This document shows positions 27,829 through 37,529 of a DNA stretch of 64,000 bases, one piece after another (position 1 is the stretch's first letter; the number at the start of each line of letters is the position of its first letter). Source of the stretch: Bdellovibrio sp. ArHS. Its GTDB lineage: Bacteria > Bdellovibrionota > Bdellovibrionia > Bdellovibrionales > Bdellovibrionaceae. The stretch lies in NCBI RefSeq assembly GCF_000786105.1, contig NZ_JTEV01000015.1, forward strand, positions 62,001 to 126,000. Reading direction: 5' to 3'. The translations under genes were made by a program, and so were the position numbers. The notes under the pieces were generated by a model. It saw only the letters and a list, made by a program, of their open reading frames with translations, did no database searches and had not been told where the DNA came from.

Positions 27829-27857
27829 AATCTAATGAGTCTTAAGACCTTCGTCAA
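27829..27857 (-). promoter_or_regulatory. Sigma-70-like promoter for the 24-residue peptide
   Basis: On the minus strand, TTGACG (27857-27852) is separated by 17 bases from TAGATT (27834-27829). The expected start site is near 27822, giving a ~17-base leader with GGGAG. The -35 region lies inside an arm of a large inverted repeat. Confidence 0.45.
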
Positions 27858-27883
27858 TAGGGACACCCCAACGAAGGTCTTAA
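27842..27883. repeat. 13-bp perfect inverted repeat
   Basis: TTAAGACCTTCGT pairs with ACGAAGGTCTTAA across a 16-base spacer. No T-run follows on either strand, so it is not a classical terminator. The left arm overlaps the -35 region of the peptide promoter, so an operator or leader-RNA hairpin is possible. Confidence 0.6.
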
Positions 27884-27982
27884 AAACTAAACAAGTTTCA
27901 CTAATAGATAAGTCTATTCTACCTCGCATTCCTTCTGAAAAGGCTCTTTTGTAATCCTTAGGACTTTTTATTTGGCGGCTGT

Positions 27983-28004
27983 CCTCCGACAAAATTGCCG
28001 GAGG
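27983..28004 (+). promoter_or_regulatory. Hairpin sequestering the chemoreceptor ribosome site
   Basis: CCTCCG (27983-27988) is perfectly complementary to CGGAGG (27999-28004), which contains the Shine-Dalgarno sequence for the ATG at 28012. In RNA this 6-bp GC-rich stem with a 10-base loop would mask the ribosome site. Confidence 0.5.
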
Positions 28005-28011
28005 GTTTCCC

Positions 28012-29496
28012 ATGAACCACATCTCTTTAAGAAGCCGATTCCTTTTTGTGACCGGATTGTTACTTCTGATTGCCCTAGTAACAAATATTCTGTCTCTGGA
28101 TCGACTGCGTAACCAAAATCGAGTCACCAATGAGATCGGTGAAATATGGCTTCCCGCCGTCAGCAAGTCAGCCGATATCAATCTTAACTTAGTGAACTAT
28201 CGCAAACTTGAATACAATCTGCTGGCGACTCAGAGCACGGATGAAAGAAAACTCGTTCTTGAAGAAATGGATAGCTTGCTTGGCAATATCACTATCTATT
28301 CCAAAGTTCTGGACCCTTTATTAACGACGGATGAGCTTCGCAAGTCTTACGATTTGTTCTTAACGGCCTGGGACGAATATCAGGCGGAAAGCGAAAAATT
28401 CAAAGAAGCCATCGACAAGGAAAAACATACCGAAGCCGAACAGATCCTGGCTGGCAGCTCTCAGAAAGCTTTTACACAGGCCTATGATGCCCTGAAAAAG
28501 CTTTCCGACGATAGCTACATGGTCGGAGTCCAAAATGCCGAAAATGTGGCTAAAACATTTAAAGTTACAATGTATACACTGATTTCCGTTGTCGGTCTGT
28601 GCATTCTCTTAGGAATTTCTGCGGCCATCTGGAACATCCGAAAAATCCAATCCTCTTTGAAAAGTGTCGCCGAAGGTTTAGAAACCAGCGCGGAAACAAT
28701 TCGCTCTCGAGCGACGGAACTTGTCGACTCGAGCGACCAGATTTCTTCCAACTCAACCTCGACGGCCGCTTCTCTTGAAGAAATCGTCGCCTCGATGGAA
28801 CAACTGACTGCCACAGTTCGCCAAAACTCACTGAACTCGGGTCAGGCGGCGGAAATCTCTAAAGAGGGGCAAAACACCGTTCAACAAGGACAGATAAAGA
28901 TTCAGGAACTTATTCAAGTAATGAGCGAGATTTCCAAAAGCTCGTCAAAAATTGCGGAGATTCTGAATCTGATCGACGATATTGCGTTTCAAACAAATTT
29001 ATTGGCGCTTAACGCTGCCGTGGAAGCCGCACGCGCCGGAGAACAAGGCAAAGGATTCGCAGTCGTAGCCGACGCCGTTCGCGCTTTAGCGCAAAAAAGC
29101 GCTGATGCAGCCAAGGAAATTGGCGGCTTAATCAATGAGGCCACTGACAAAAGTAAAACGGGTGTAACTTTAGCCGGCGAAAGTGAAGAGTCGTTAAATG
29201 CCATCGTCACTAATTCCCACAAAGTTGCTGAACTGATTCAAACCGTGGCGCAAGGGTCCCACGAACAATCCCAGGGAATTGAGCAAATGAACAAGGCCTT
29301 GTCGACGATCGATCGCAGTTTACAAACTGTCGCCACCTCGATGGGTTCGGTATCAACATCCTCTGAAGAAATGCAAAAGCAGTCCGAGGAACTTCATCGC
29401 ATGATGAAAGAGCTGCACATTCTTGTCGGTCAAAAAATTAATAATGAAAATGAAGCAAAACAAAATGCCGCGGAAAAAGACTTTTCCGCCGCCTAA
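28012..29496 (+). CDS. Methyl-accepting chemotaxis protein
   Basis: This chemoreceptor has 494 aa. An N-terminal transmembrane helix (~10-29), a ~150-residue periplasmic four-helix-bundle sensor and a second helix (~188-209) precede a cytoplasmic signalling domain. The hairpin tip [32 protein letters not shown] is intact. The C-terminus lacks a CheB/CheR-binding NWETF pentapeptide. The ligand is unknown. The ribosome site GGAGGG is predicted to be masked by an RNA hairpin. Confidence 0.95.
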   Translation: MNHISLRSRFLFVTGLLLLIALVTNILSLDRLRNQNRVTNEIGEIWLPAVSKSADINLNLVNYRKLEYNLLATQSTDERKLVLEEMDSLLGNITIYSKVLDPLLTTDELRKSYDLFLTAWDEYQAESEKFKEAIDKEKHTEAEQILAGSSQKAFTQAYDALKKLSDDSYMVGVQNAENVAKTFKVTMYTLISVVGLCILLGISAAIWNIRKIQSSLKSVAEGLETSAETIRSRATELVDSSDQISSNSTSTAASLEEIVASMEQLTATVRQNSLNSGQAAEISKEGQNTVQQGQIKIQELIQVMSEISKSSSKIAEILNLIDDIAFQTNLLALNAAVEAARAGEQGKGFAVVADAVRALAQKSADAAKEIGGLINEATDKSKTGVTLAGESEESLNAIVTNSHKVAELIQTVAQGSHEQSQGIEQMNKALSTIDRSLQTVATSMGSVSTSSEEMQKQSEELHRMMKELHILVGQKINNENEAKQNAAEKDFSAA

Positions 29497-29512
29497 TTTC
29501 AAAGGAGAACAA

Positions 29513-29818
29513 ATGAAAAAAACCGCTTTGGTAGCAGCCTTGTTACTGATGAGCTCTATGTCTTATGCTGGCGACTGTGTCATCAGCATCGATCGCAAGG
29601 CATGTCCCGGCAAAGAGACAGAGGCTTTTAAACCCTACAATGGCAAAAACCCTACTGACGAAACAAAGAAGTTGGATTCGGCTGAAGCTTGCGCAAAATG
29701 GGCTGAAAAAAGTGCTAAGATTGTGCGCAAAGGAACTTTGACAGAAAAAAAGGTGACGGGAAAATTTGACGGCGCCGATTTGGGCAAAAACTTCTCAGAC
29801 AAAGTAGATTGCAAATAA
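29513..29818 (+). CDS. Small secreted four-cysteine protein (101 aa)
   Basis: The start at 29513 follows AAAGGAG. A Sec signal peptide (~20 residues, ending SYAG) precedes a compact, Lys-rich mature domain with four cysteines, which could form two disulfides. I recognise no domain. It begins 16 bases after the chemoreceptor stop, so the two may be cotranscribed, and a hairpin with a short T-run follows. A periplasmic or secreted location is inferred. Confidence 0.8.
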   Translation: MKKTALVAALLLMSSMSYAGDCVISIDRKACPGKETEAFKPYNGKNPTDETKKLDSAEACAKWAEKSAKIVRKGTLTEKKVTGKFDGADLGKNFSDKVDCK

Positions 29819-29824
29819 TTTTTT

Positions 29825-29855
29825 GGGGGCTTTCCGCTTGGGAAATGCCCCTTTA
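29825..29855 (+). terminator. Probable terminator after the four-cysteine protein
   Basis: The GGGGC-TTTCC arm pairs with GGAAA-GCCCC (one bulged base on the right arm) around a short loop, followed by TTTAT. The T-run is weak. Confidence 0.5.
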
Positions 29856-30031
29856 TCCCCGCTCAAAGTCCTGTGAAAAGTTTAAACATTCCGACTTAAG
29901 TCCTAAGCGAAACTCAGCCAAAACCCCGCTGTCCAAAACTTTTCCAATTTCTTTTATTTTCAGTTTTTTTGAAATTTCCATACATTCCCGAATTGAGACA
30001 TGTTTCCAGGACCGTTTTGTCGTGCTCCCTC

Positions 30032-30059
30032 TAAAGAGAATCCCAAAATTAGCCGATAT
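30032..30059 (+). promoter_or_regulatory. Sigma-28 (FliA)-like promoter of the Tad/hit run
   Basis: TAAA (30032-30035), 16 bases, then GCCGATAT (30052-30059). The enterobacterial FliA consensus is TAAA-N15-GCCGATAA, so this differs by one base in spacing and one in the -10 box. It ends 22 bases before the Flp pilin start. Confidence 0.55.
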
Positions 30060-30081
30060 TAATGGAAAGGGGGGAACATCC

Positions 30082-30264
30082 ATGAAGAAGTTTAAAAACT
30101 TTTCGAAAAATCTTTTAAAGAACAAACAAGGTCAAGGTGCGACCGAGTACATCCTATTGCTTGTGGTTGTCGTGGCACTTGTTGTTATGTTCAAAGATAA
30201 GATCAGAACAACTATGGAAGAAAAAATCGGTAACCTATCTAATTCAATCATGTCGGTTGAATAG
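30082..30264 (+). CDS. flp: Flp-type type IVb prepilin (60 aa)
   Basis: This is the major pilin candidate of the Tad pilus. A short basic leader ends at Gly and is followed by QGATEYILLLVVVVALVVM. This is the Flp prepilin pattern: cleavage after Gly with Glu at +5 and Tyr at +6, then a hydrophobic helix. The ribosome site is GGGGGGAA. It is the first gene of a ~9.4-kb plus-strand run and follows a sigma-28-like promoter. Confidence 0.92.
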   Translation: MKKFKNFSKNLLKNKQGQGATEYILLLVVVVALVVMFKDKIRTTMEEKIGNLSNSIMSVE

Positions 30265-30291
30265 TTAGTCCGCGTTTAATCGGGAGATTAA

Positions 30292-30483
30292 ATGACCGTT
30301 GAGTATGTCCTGTTACTATTCTGCGTGTTCTTCTTTGGGCTGAAAGCTTTCTTATCAGCCCCAGGGAATGCATTTCGCAATTCGGGCCCGATGTTAGGCG
30401 CTCGGATCGAACAGCAGCTTGCAACAGGCGACGGATTCAAACCGCAAGGTGGTAACCACGTACAATGGGCAGGTGACAATTGA
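30292..30483 (+). CDS. Pilin-like small membrane protein without leader
   Basis: This 63-residue product starts MTVEYVLLLFCVFF, which resembles the mature N-terminus of an Flp pilin. An in-frame stop lies directly before the ATG, so no leader can be added. A hydrophilic ~40-residue tail follows. The ribosome site is GGGAG. The next gene's TTG start overlaps its stop. It may be a minor pilin-like or assembly component that is not processed by prepilin peptidase. Confidence 0.75.
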   Translation: MTVEYVLLLFCVFFFGLKAFLSAPGNAFRNSGPMLGARIEQQLATGDGFKPQGGNHVQWAGDN

Positions 30484-30737
30484 AACACGCTCCTCTTCGT
30501 AACAGAAAAGGTCAGTTTGTAATTGAAGCCGTTCTTTTAATGGTTGTCGGTGTGGGTTTTTTCATTTGGGGAACCAATCAGCTGCGCGAAGGCAAGATCC
30601 TGGCAAAACTGATCGGCGGTCCCTGGGAAAAAGTATCCGGAATGATTGAGTCGGGAGTCTGGGAAACGCCGGATAAGGCGCGCACCTCTCACCCCAATCA
30701 ATACGATCGCTCACTGACTATTGATCCAAACGGTTAG
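30480..30737 (+). CDS. Prepilin-like minor component of the Tad locus (85 aa)
   Basis: The leader ends RKG and is followed by QFVIEAVLLMVVGVGFF: a prepilin-type processing site (Gly, then Glu at +5) and hydrophobic helix. The C-terminal part is short and soluble. Initiation is at TTG, overlapping the previous stop by 4 bases (TTGA), so translation is probably coupled. It is likely a minor pilin. Confidence 0.78.
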   Translation: MKHAPLRNRKGQFVIEAVLLMVVGVGFFIWGTNQLREGKILAKLIGGPWEKVSGMIESGVWETPDKARTSHPNQYDRSLTIDPNG

Positions 30738-30749
30738 GGAAAAACGAGA

Positions 30750-31394
30750 ATGAAGGCATTCCAAAGAATACTTAAGCCAGTGCAGAATGAAAGCGGATTG
30801 ATTTCCGCTGAGTTCATTTTTGCCCTCGTGTTGTGCGCAGGCATGTGCATTATTCTTTTTGCCCTCAACTTCACGCTTTCAATGGCTGAAATCGCTCAGT
30901 ATATCGCTTTTTCCGCGGCAAGAGCACACGCTGCCAGCCATGTTGATCCAACAAAACAGCAGCAACTTGCCAAAGATAAGTTCAATGAACTTATTAATAA
31001 TCCGACACTGAAGCCGCTCTTCAACAGCTCCGGCGAAAGCAACTGGTTCAAACTAGGTGCTTTGGATGTCCGAAGTGGTTTGGATGGCAGTGACTTTAGT
31101 TCCGACTATAAATACACCGAGGATCGCGTTCCTCAGACCGGTGTACGCTTTGACTTTGAAACGCGCATTTTAAACATGAAAATTGCCTTTCTAGGTTCGA
31201 CCGCTGAAGACCCCGACAAAGGCTTTTCAGCGAAAGTAACAGGTCTTTTGATTCGTGAGCCCACGCAAAAGGAATGCTGGGAACAACAAATCAAGCCTCG
31301 TTACACCAACATTCTAAATCTCGACTCACGCTACAAGGTGTTGGGCGGCGTCGGAGAGAACCAATACACACCAATGGAGGACAACGGATGTTAA
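30750..31394 (+). CDS. tadE: TadE-like pseudopilin
   Basis: This is a 214-residue TadE-type minor pilin. The N-terminal leader ends ESG and is followed by LISAEFIFALVLCAGMC, with Glu at +5, a membrane helix and the usual amphipathic continuation (AQYIAFSAARAHAA). The periplasmic C-terminal domain is about 150 residues. Such proteins are thought to initiate or cap the Flp fibre. It overlaps the next gene by 7 bases. Confidence 0.82.
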   Translation: MKAFQRILKPVQNESGLISAEFIFALVLCAGMCIILFALNFTLSMAEIAQYIAFSAARAHAASHVDPTKQQQLAKDKFNELINNPTLKPLFNSSGESNWFKLGALDVRSGLDGSDFSSDYKYTEDRVPQTGVRFDFETRILNMKIAFLGSTAEDPDKGFSAKVTGLLIREPTQKECWEQQIKPRYTNILNLDSRYKVLGGVGENQYTPMEDNGC

Positions 31395-31864
31395 AGAAAC
31401 AACGTCGCCCTTCAACTCTCAATAACGAAAAAGGCATGGCGGTCTTTGAAATGATCCCTATTATCGTCGTTATTGTTTTGTTTTTAAATTTTTCATTGGG
31501 CTTTTTCGGAGCGATACATACAGGTATTCTGAATTCCATCGCCGCACGCAACTACGCCTTCGAAACTTTTCGCCATCGCGCCAACTTAACATATTTTAGA
31601 AACTCGGACTTTAATTTTAAAGGCATCGGAATGCGCTTCCATGGAACGACTTCCGAAAAAGTTAGTGGCGAAAAGTGGATTGCCTCCACACGCCTAATTG
31701 ATTTTATGAATTTTGATACTCGCGCAACGGTGTTTGACAGCAAGAGTGATCACGAAAAAACCAGAGGCCTTGGCGACGGAAGAAATCAATCTGTTGGCGC
31801 CAACCCTATCTGGATTAAGACGGCCTATGGCATCTGTTTGGATGCCAAGTGTGGCGGCTCATAG
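31388..31864 (+). CDS. TadF/TadE-like pseudopilin
   Basis: The start at 31388 is behind ATGGAGGAC (GGAG). The leader ends EKG and is followed by MAVFEMIPIIVVIVLFLNF, with Glu at +5: another prepilin-type N-terminus. The 158-residue product ends CLDAKCGGS, with a possible disulfide between its two cysteines. It is coupled to the TadE-like gene and is probably the second minor pilin. Confidence 0.8.
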   Translation: MLKKQRRPSTLNNEKGMAVFEMIPIIVVIVLFLNFSLGFFGAIHTGILNSIAARNYAFETFRHRANLTYFRNSDFNFKGIGMRFHGTTSEKVSGEKWIASTRLIDFMNFDTRATVFDSKSDHEKTRGLGDGRNQSVGANPIWIKTAYGICLDAKCGGS

Positions 31865-31877
31865 AAAGTAGGACGTG

Positions 31878-32789
31878 ATGGGATCTAACGAAACTCGAAA
31901 TCTTTGGCTTTCGATTGCAGCAGGGGTGTTTGCCACCTTCTTGCTGTATAGCTATTCGCAAGAAAAGAAAGCGGAGTACGACAAGCGTTACGGTACAACA
32001 AAACGTGTTGTGGTCGCCAAAGAAGATATTGCAGAAATGCAAACCATCTACGACACGATGGTGGAAACCAAAGAGTTACCAGCAGACTTTATCCAGCCTG
32101 ATGCCATCACAATTCCTGATGAAATCATTGGTAACGTGGCTGCGGTACCGATTCGTAAAGGTCAAATGGTTGTGAAAAACAACTTGCTGACTCCGGGCCC
32201 AGACACGGGAATCGCCTTGCAAGTCGCACCCAGCAAACGTGCGGTGGCAATTCCGGTCGACGAAGTTCGTGGGGTTGCCAAATTAATTCGCCCCGGGGAC
32301 CGAGTGGATATCTTTGCCGCTGTTGATAGTGGTAAAGGTGTGAACCAACGTCGTGAAGTTTTCACAATGCTTTCGGACGTCGTTGTTTTGGCAACGGGAG
32401 TCAGTGTTATGAACAATATTCCCCGTATGTTCGAGTTAGACTCGACAGGAAAAAACTTAACGCAAATCGCTTTAACAGGCGACACGAAGTATACAACTAT
32501 CACGGTGGAAGCAACACCGAAAGAAGCCCAGGATCTGTTCTACATTTTATCAACAGCTCCAGGGAATATTTTCTTTGCTTTAAGAAATCCGAACGACAGA
32601 ACCGTTCCTCCGCGCATGCCAAGTTCGACGGCGGAATCTGTCGCAGGGAAACCAGTGGTGTCCATGGATACTCCGGCACAGGCTCCTCCTATAGCAGTGC
32701 CGCAAAGACCTGTTTACACGCCACCAGTACAACAAAGAACTGCGCCTCCGTCAGAAAGACCGCGCACCAACGGATTTCAAACATTGTAG
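31878..32789 (+). CDS. cpaB: Flp pilus assembly protein CpaB/RcpC
   Basis: CpaB-type periplasmic component of the Tad secretion machine. An N-terminal signal anchor (LWLSIAAGVFATFLLYSYS) is followed by an SAF-like domain (VVVAKEDIAEMQTIYDTMVE ... AVAIPVDEVRGVAKLIRPGDRVDIFA). A Pro-rich ~50-residue tail ends the protein. ATG 31878 fits the AGGA ribosome site better than GTG 31875. It lies directly before the secretin gene, as is usual for cpaBC. Confidence 0.9.
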   Translation: MGSNETRNLWLSIAAGVFATFLLYSYSQEKKAEYDKRYGTTKRVVVAKEDIAEMQTIYDTMVETKELPADFIQPDAITIPDEIIGNVAAVPIRKGQMVVKNNLLTPGPDTGIALQVAPSKRAVAIPVDEVRGVAKLIRPGDRVDIFAAVDSGKGVNQRREVFTMLSDVVVLATGVSVMNNIPRMFELDSTGKNLTQIALTGDTKYTTITVEATPKEAQDLFYILSTAPGNIFFALRNPNDRTVPPRMPSSTAESVAGKPVVSMDTPAQAPPIAVPQRPVYTPPVQQRTAPPSERPRTNGFQTL

Positions 32790-32819
32790 ATGGGTCACAG
32801 GGGAACGAAGGGGGAACAT

Positions 32820-34349
32820 ATGAGACGAAATTTAATGACCGCAGGACTCCTGTTAAGTCTCTTCGTTGGGCCGTTAGCAGAGGCTCAGGAAGAACTTATT
32901 GCGGAACCCTCGTCAGCGGTTGCTGATGAAGGCACCGGTGTGTATCGTTCTCGTAAGTTCATCAATCTAACATTGGGTATCGAACAAGACGAAAAGCTTC
33001 CGCCCCTTCCCGATAGTATTGAGTTTAAAGGTGACTTCCGCCGTGTGGTCACGGCCGCTTACGCCAAAGACCTGAATGTTATTCGCTTCGCTCCGAAAGC
33101 GGAAGGTTTTGCGACATTGACCATTCACGATAAACGCAATGGCAAGGTTGTGGCTGAATTCCGAATTGACGTTAAGAAAAGTAAACTCGATAAAGTCGTT
33201 CGCGAAATGCGCGCGCTTTTAGGCGACATTGAAGGTATCAATATCAAGATCGTGAACAACAAAGTGGTTGTGGATGGTCAGATTCTTTTACCAAAAGATC
33301 TTGCTCGCATCTTCAACGTTGTAAAACAATTCGGCGATCAAGCTTCGTCTTTAGTCACCCTTAGTCCTTTGGCGCAAAAGAAAATCGCCGAATTCATCGC
33401 ACGTGACATTAATAACCCGGAAATCGAAGTTCGTGCCGTGAATGACAAAATCATTCTGCAAGGCTGGGCGAACAGCGACGAAGAGGCCAAACGAGCTGAA
33501 ATCATCGCGAAGACCTATCTTCCCGACATCGTGATCGATGCCGCCGAAGACGGTGGTCCGATCAAAAAACGTCGTCCTTTGAATGATGGCGTGATCAACC
33601 TTATTCAGATCAAAGAGGCCGCACCACGTCCTCCGGCAAAAATGATTCAGATGGTGATCCACTATGTAGAGCTGAACAAAGACTATTCAAAAGCCTTTAA
33701 GTTTCAATTCACGCCTGAATTGGGCGATAATTCACAATTGACCTTCCAAACTGGTGGCGACAGCCCTGGTGGAGTTATCGCGTCGATCACGGGAACAGTT
33801 TCAAATCTGTTACCGAAATTGAATTGGGCGAAACAACATGGACATGCCCGTGTTTTGGAAAGCACCAGCTTGATCGTCGAAGACGGTAAAAAAGGTGAAA
33901 TCAAACAAGTCACGGACCAGCCTTACCCGGTGATCGGCAAAGACGGAACTCAAGGAACAGCCTTTGCGTCCGTGGGTATCGTAACGGCCATCACGCCTTC
34001 GCTTTTGGGTGAAAAATCCGGCAGTGTTAAAATGGATATGAGCTTCGAAGTCAGCAGCTTATTGGGTAATACACCGATGGGTGCACCGATTGTGAGTAAA
34101 AACCAAATGTCCAGTACGGTGACTGTGCGTGACCGTCAAAGTGCTGCCGTGGGTGGTCTGATCCGAAACTCCACTTCCACAGGCTACAATCGTCCAGCTG
34201 GACAAAAGAACCCGATCATCAGCCTTTATGCATCTAAAGACTTCATCAAGCAACAAAGCCAGTTCGTGGTCTTTGTAACACCCATTGTGAAAACTTCTGC
34301 AAGCTCGGGCGCTGAGCAAATTAAGAAGAAGTTCCGTTTACGCGACTAA
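32820..34349 (+). CDS. cpaC: Secretin CpaC/RcpA of the Tad pilus
   Basis: This is the outer-membrane channel of the Flp pilus. A signal peptide (ending AEAQ) precedes a pilus-assembly N-domain, then a BON-like region (GIVNNKVVVDGQILL-type segments; KIILQGWANSDEEAKRAE). The secretin core follows, with VGGLIRNSTSTGYN and IISLYASKDF, and a C-terminal FVVFVTPIV strand. ATG 32820 follows GGGGGAA, giving 509 aa. It has the standard order behind cpaB. Confidence 0.92.
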   Translation: MRRNLMTAGLLLSLFVGPLAEAQEELIAEPSSAVADEGTGVYRSRKFINLTLGIEQDEKLPPLPDSIEFKGDFRRVVTAAYAKDLNVIRFAPKAEGFATLTIHDKRNGKVVAEFRIDVKKSKLDKVVREMRALLGDIEGINIKIVNNKVVVDGQILLPKDLARIFNVVKQFGDQASSLVTLSPLAQKKIAEFIARDINNPEIEVRAVNDKIILQGWANSDEEAKRAEIIAKTYLPDIVIDAAEDGGPIKKRRPLNDGVINLIQIKEAAPRPPAKMIQMVIHYVELNKDYSKAFKFQFTPELGDNSQLTFQTGGDSPGGVIASITGTVSNLLPKLNWAKQHGHARVLESTSLIVEDGKKGEIKQVTDQPYPVIGKDGTQGTAFASVGIVTAITPSLLGEKSGSVKMDMSFEVSSLLGNTPMGAPIVSKNQMSSTVTVRDRQSAAVGGLIRNSTSTGYNRPAGQKNPIISLYASKDFIKQQSQFVVFVTPIVKTSASSGAEQIKKKFRLRD

Positions 34350-34402
34350 GATCTCGTAAACGGACCTCCCATTCCAGCCGATAAAGGAACTGGAGGTCTG
34401 CA

Positions 34403-36619
<2,217 letters not shown>

Positions 36620-36622
36620 TGT

Positions 36623-37498
36623 ATGAGTTTCCTGTTTAACGAATGGATTATGATTCCCTTATTTGGTGTGTGTGTGTTCACCATTGTTATTCTTTGGGCG
36701 GACAAAGCCATCGACTGGCTTCACAAAAGAAGTTTAGGCCAAAGAGATGAAGTGATCCGCCTTCTGCGTTTAATGGGAAATGAAGTGGACGAAAAGAAGA
36801 TCACCATCATGATCCTACTTATGAGCTTCGGCGTCGGCGCTTTGGCGTTCCTGGCGCTATGGCCCAGCGTTTTGATGGGATTTATCTTCGGAGCTTCTTT
36901 AACCGTCGCCGGATGGCAGCTTCCTCTTTTGCTAGTAAGAATGACTTATGAGCAGCGCTGCTCTCGTTTTACCGACCAGATGGTGGACGGCCTGACTATT
37001 ATGGCCAACGGCATTAAAGCCGGCTCCAACCCTCAAGAATCCATGAAGCGCGTGGTAGAGATCATGGGAAATCCTATCAGTCAGGAATTCGCACAAGTTC
37101 TATATCAAATGCAAGTGGGTGATAGTTTTGAAAGCGCCTTGAATGATCTGGGCACACGTATTCCACGCCCCGACGTACAAATGTTTGTTACTGCCATCAA
37201 CATTCTAAAAGAAACCGGTGGTAACTTGGCAGAAACTTTCCAGACTATTGTCTTAACGATTCGAGAAAGACAAAAAGTTGAGAAAAAAATTCAAGCATTG
37301 ACCGCGCAAGGTCTCATGCAAGGGGTTATCGTCACTCTGATTCCGTTCATTTTGATGGGCGTCTTTTTCATGGTGGACCCCGGTTTCATCAAGCCTATGT
37401 TTAACACAACCCTAGGTCTAGTGTTGCTATTCGTGATGCTAGCGTTGCAAGTAATTGGTGGCGTAGTAATCAAAAAACTTGTTACCATTAAAGTGTAG
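36623..37498 (+). CDS. tadB: Tad platform protein (TadB/TadC-type, T2SSF domain)
   Basis: This inner-membrane platform protein (291 aa) has a T2SSF domain. Two N-terminal helices and a second pair (~70-110) precede the cytosolic segment MVDGLTIMANGIKAGSNPQESMKRVVE, which marks the family. Two C-terminal helices follow. It starts 3 bases after the ATPase stop. Most Tad loci have both TadB and TadC; only one such gene is present here. The RHS-like gene follows after 31 bases without a terminator. Confidence 0.88.
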   Translation: MSFLFNEWIMIPLFGVCVFTIVILWADKAIDWLHKRSLGQRDEVIRLLRLMGNEVDEKKITIMILLMSFGVGALAFLALWPSVLMGFIFGASLTVAGWQLPLLLVRMTYEQRCSRFTDQMVDGLTIMANGIKAGSNPQESMKRVVEIMGNPISQEFAQVLYQMQVGDSFESALNDLGTRIPRPDVQMFVTAINILKETGGNLAETFQTIVLTIRERQKVEKKIQALTAQGLMQGVIVTLIPFILMGVFFMVDPGFIKPMFNTTLGLVLLFVMLALQVIGGVVIKKLVTIKV

Positions 37499-37529
37499 TT
37501 TGTCAGTTTCAAGGAAGAGGTAAATTATA

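Noticed and set aside
29470-29489. GCGGAAAA-AGAC-TTTTCCGC hairpin at the end of the chemoreceptor gene as a terminator
   Set aside because: It lies within the coding region, has no T-run after it, and is followed closely by the ribosome site of the next gene.
30292-30483. The leaderless pilin-like gene as a mis-annotated start of a longer pilin
   Set aside because: An in-frame TAA stands directly before the ATG, so the frame cannot be extended upstream.
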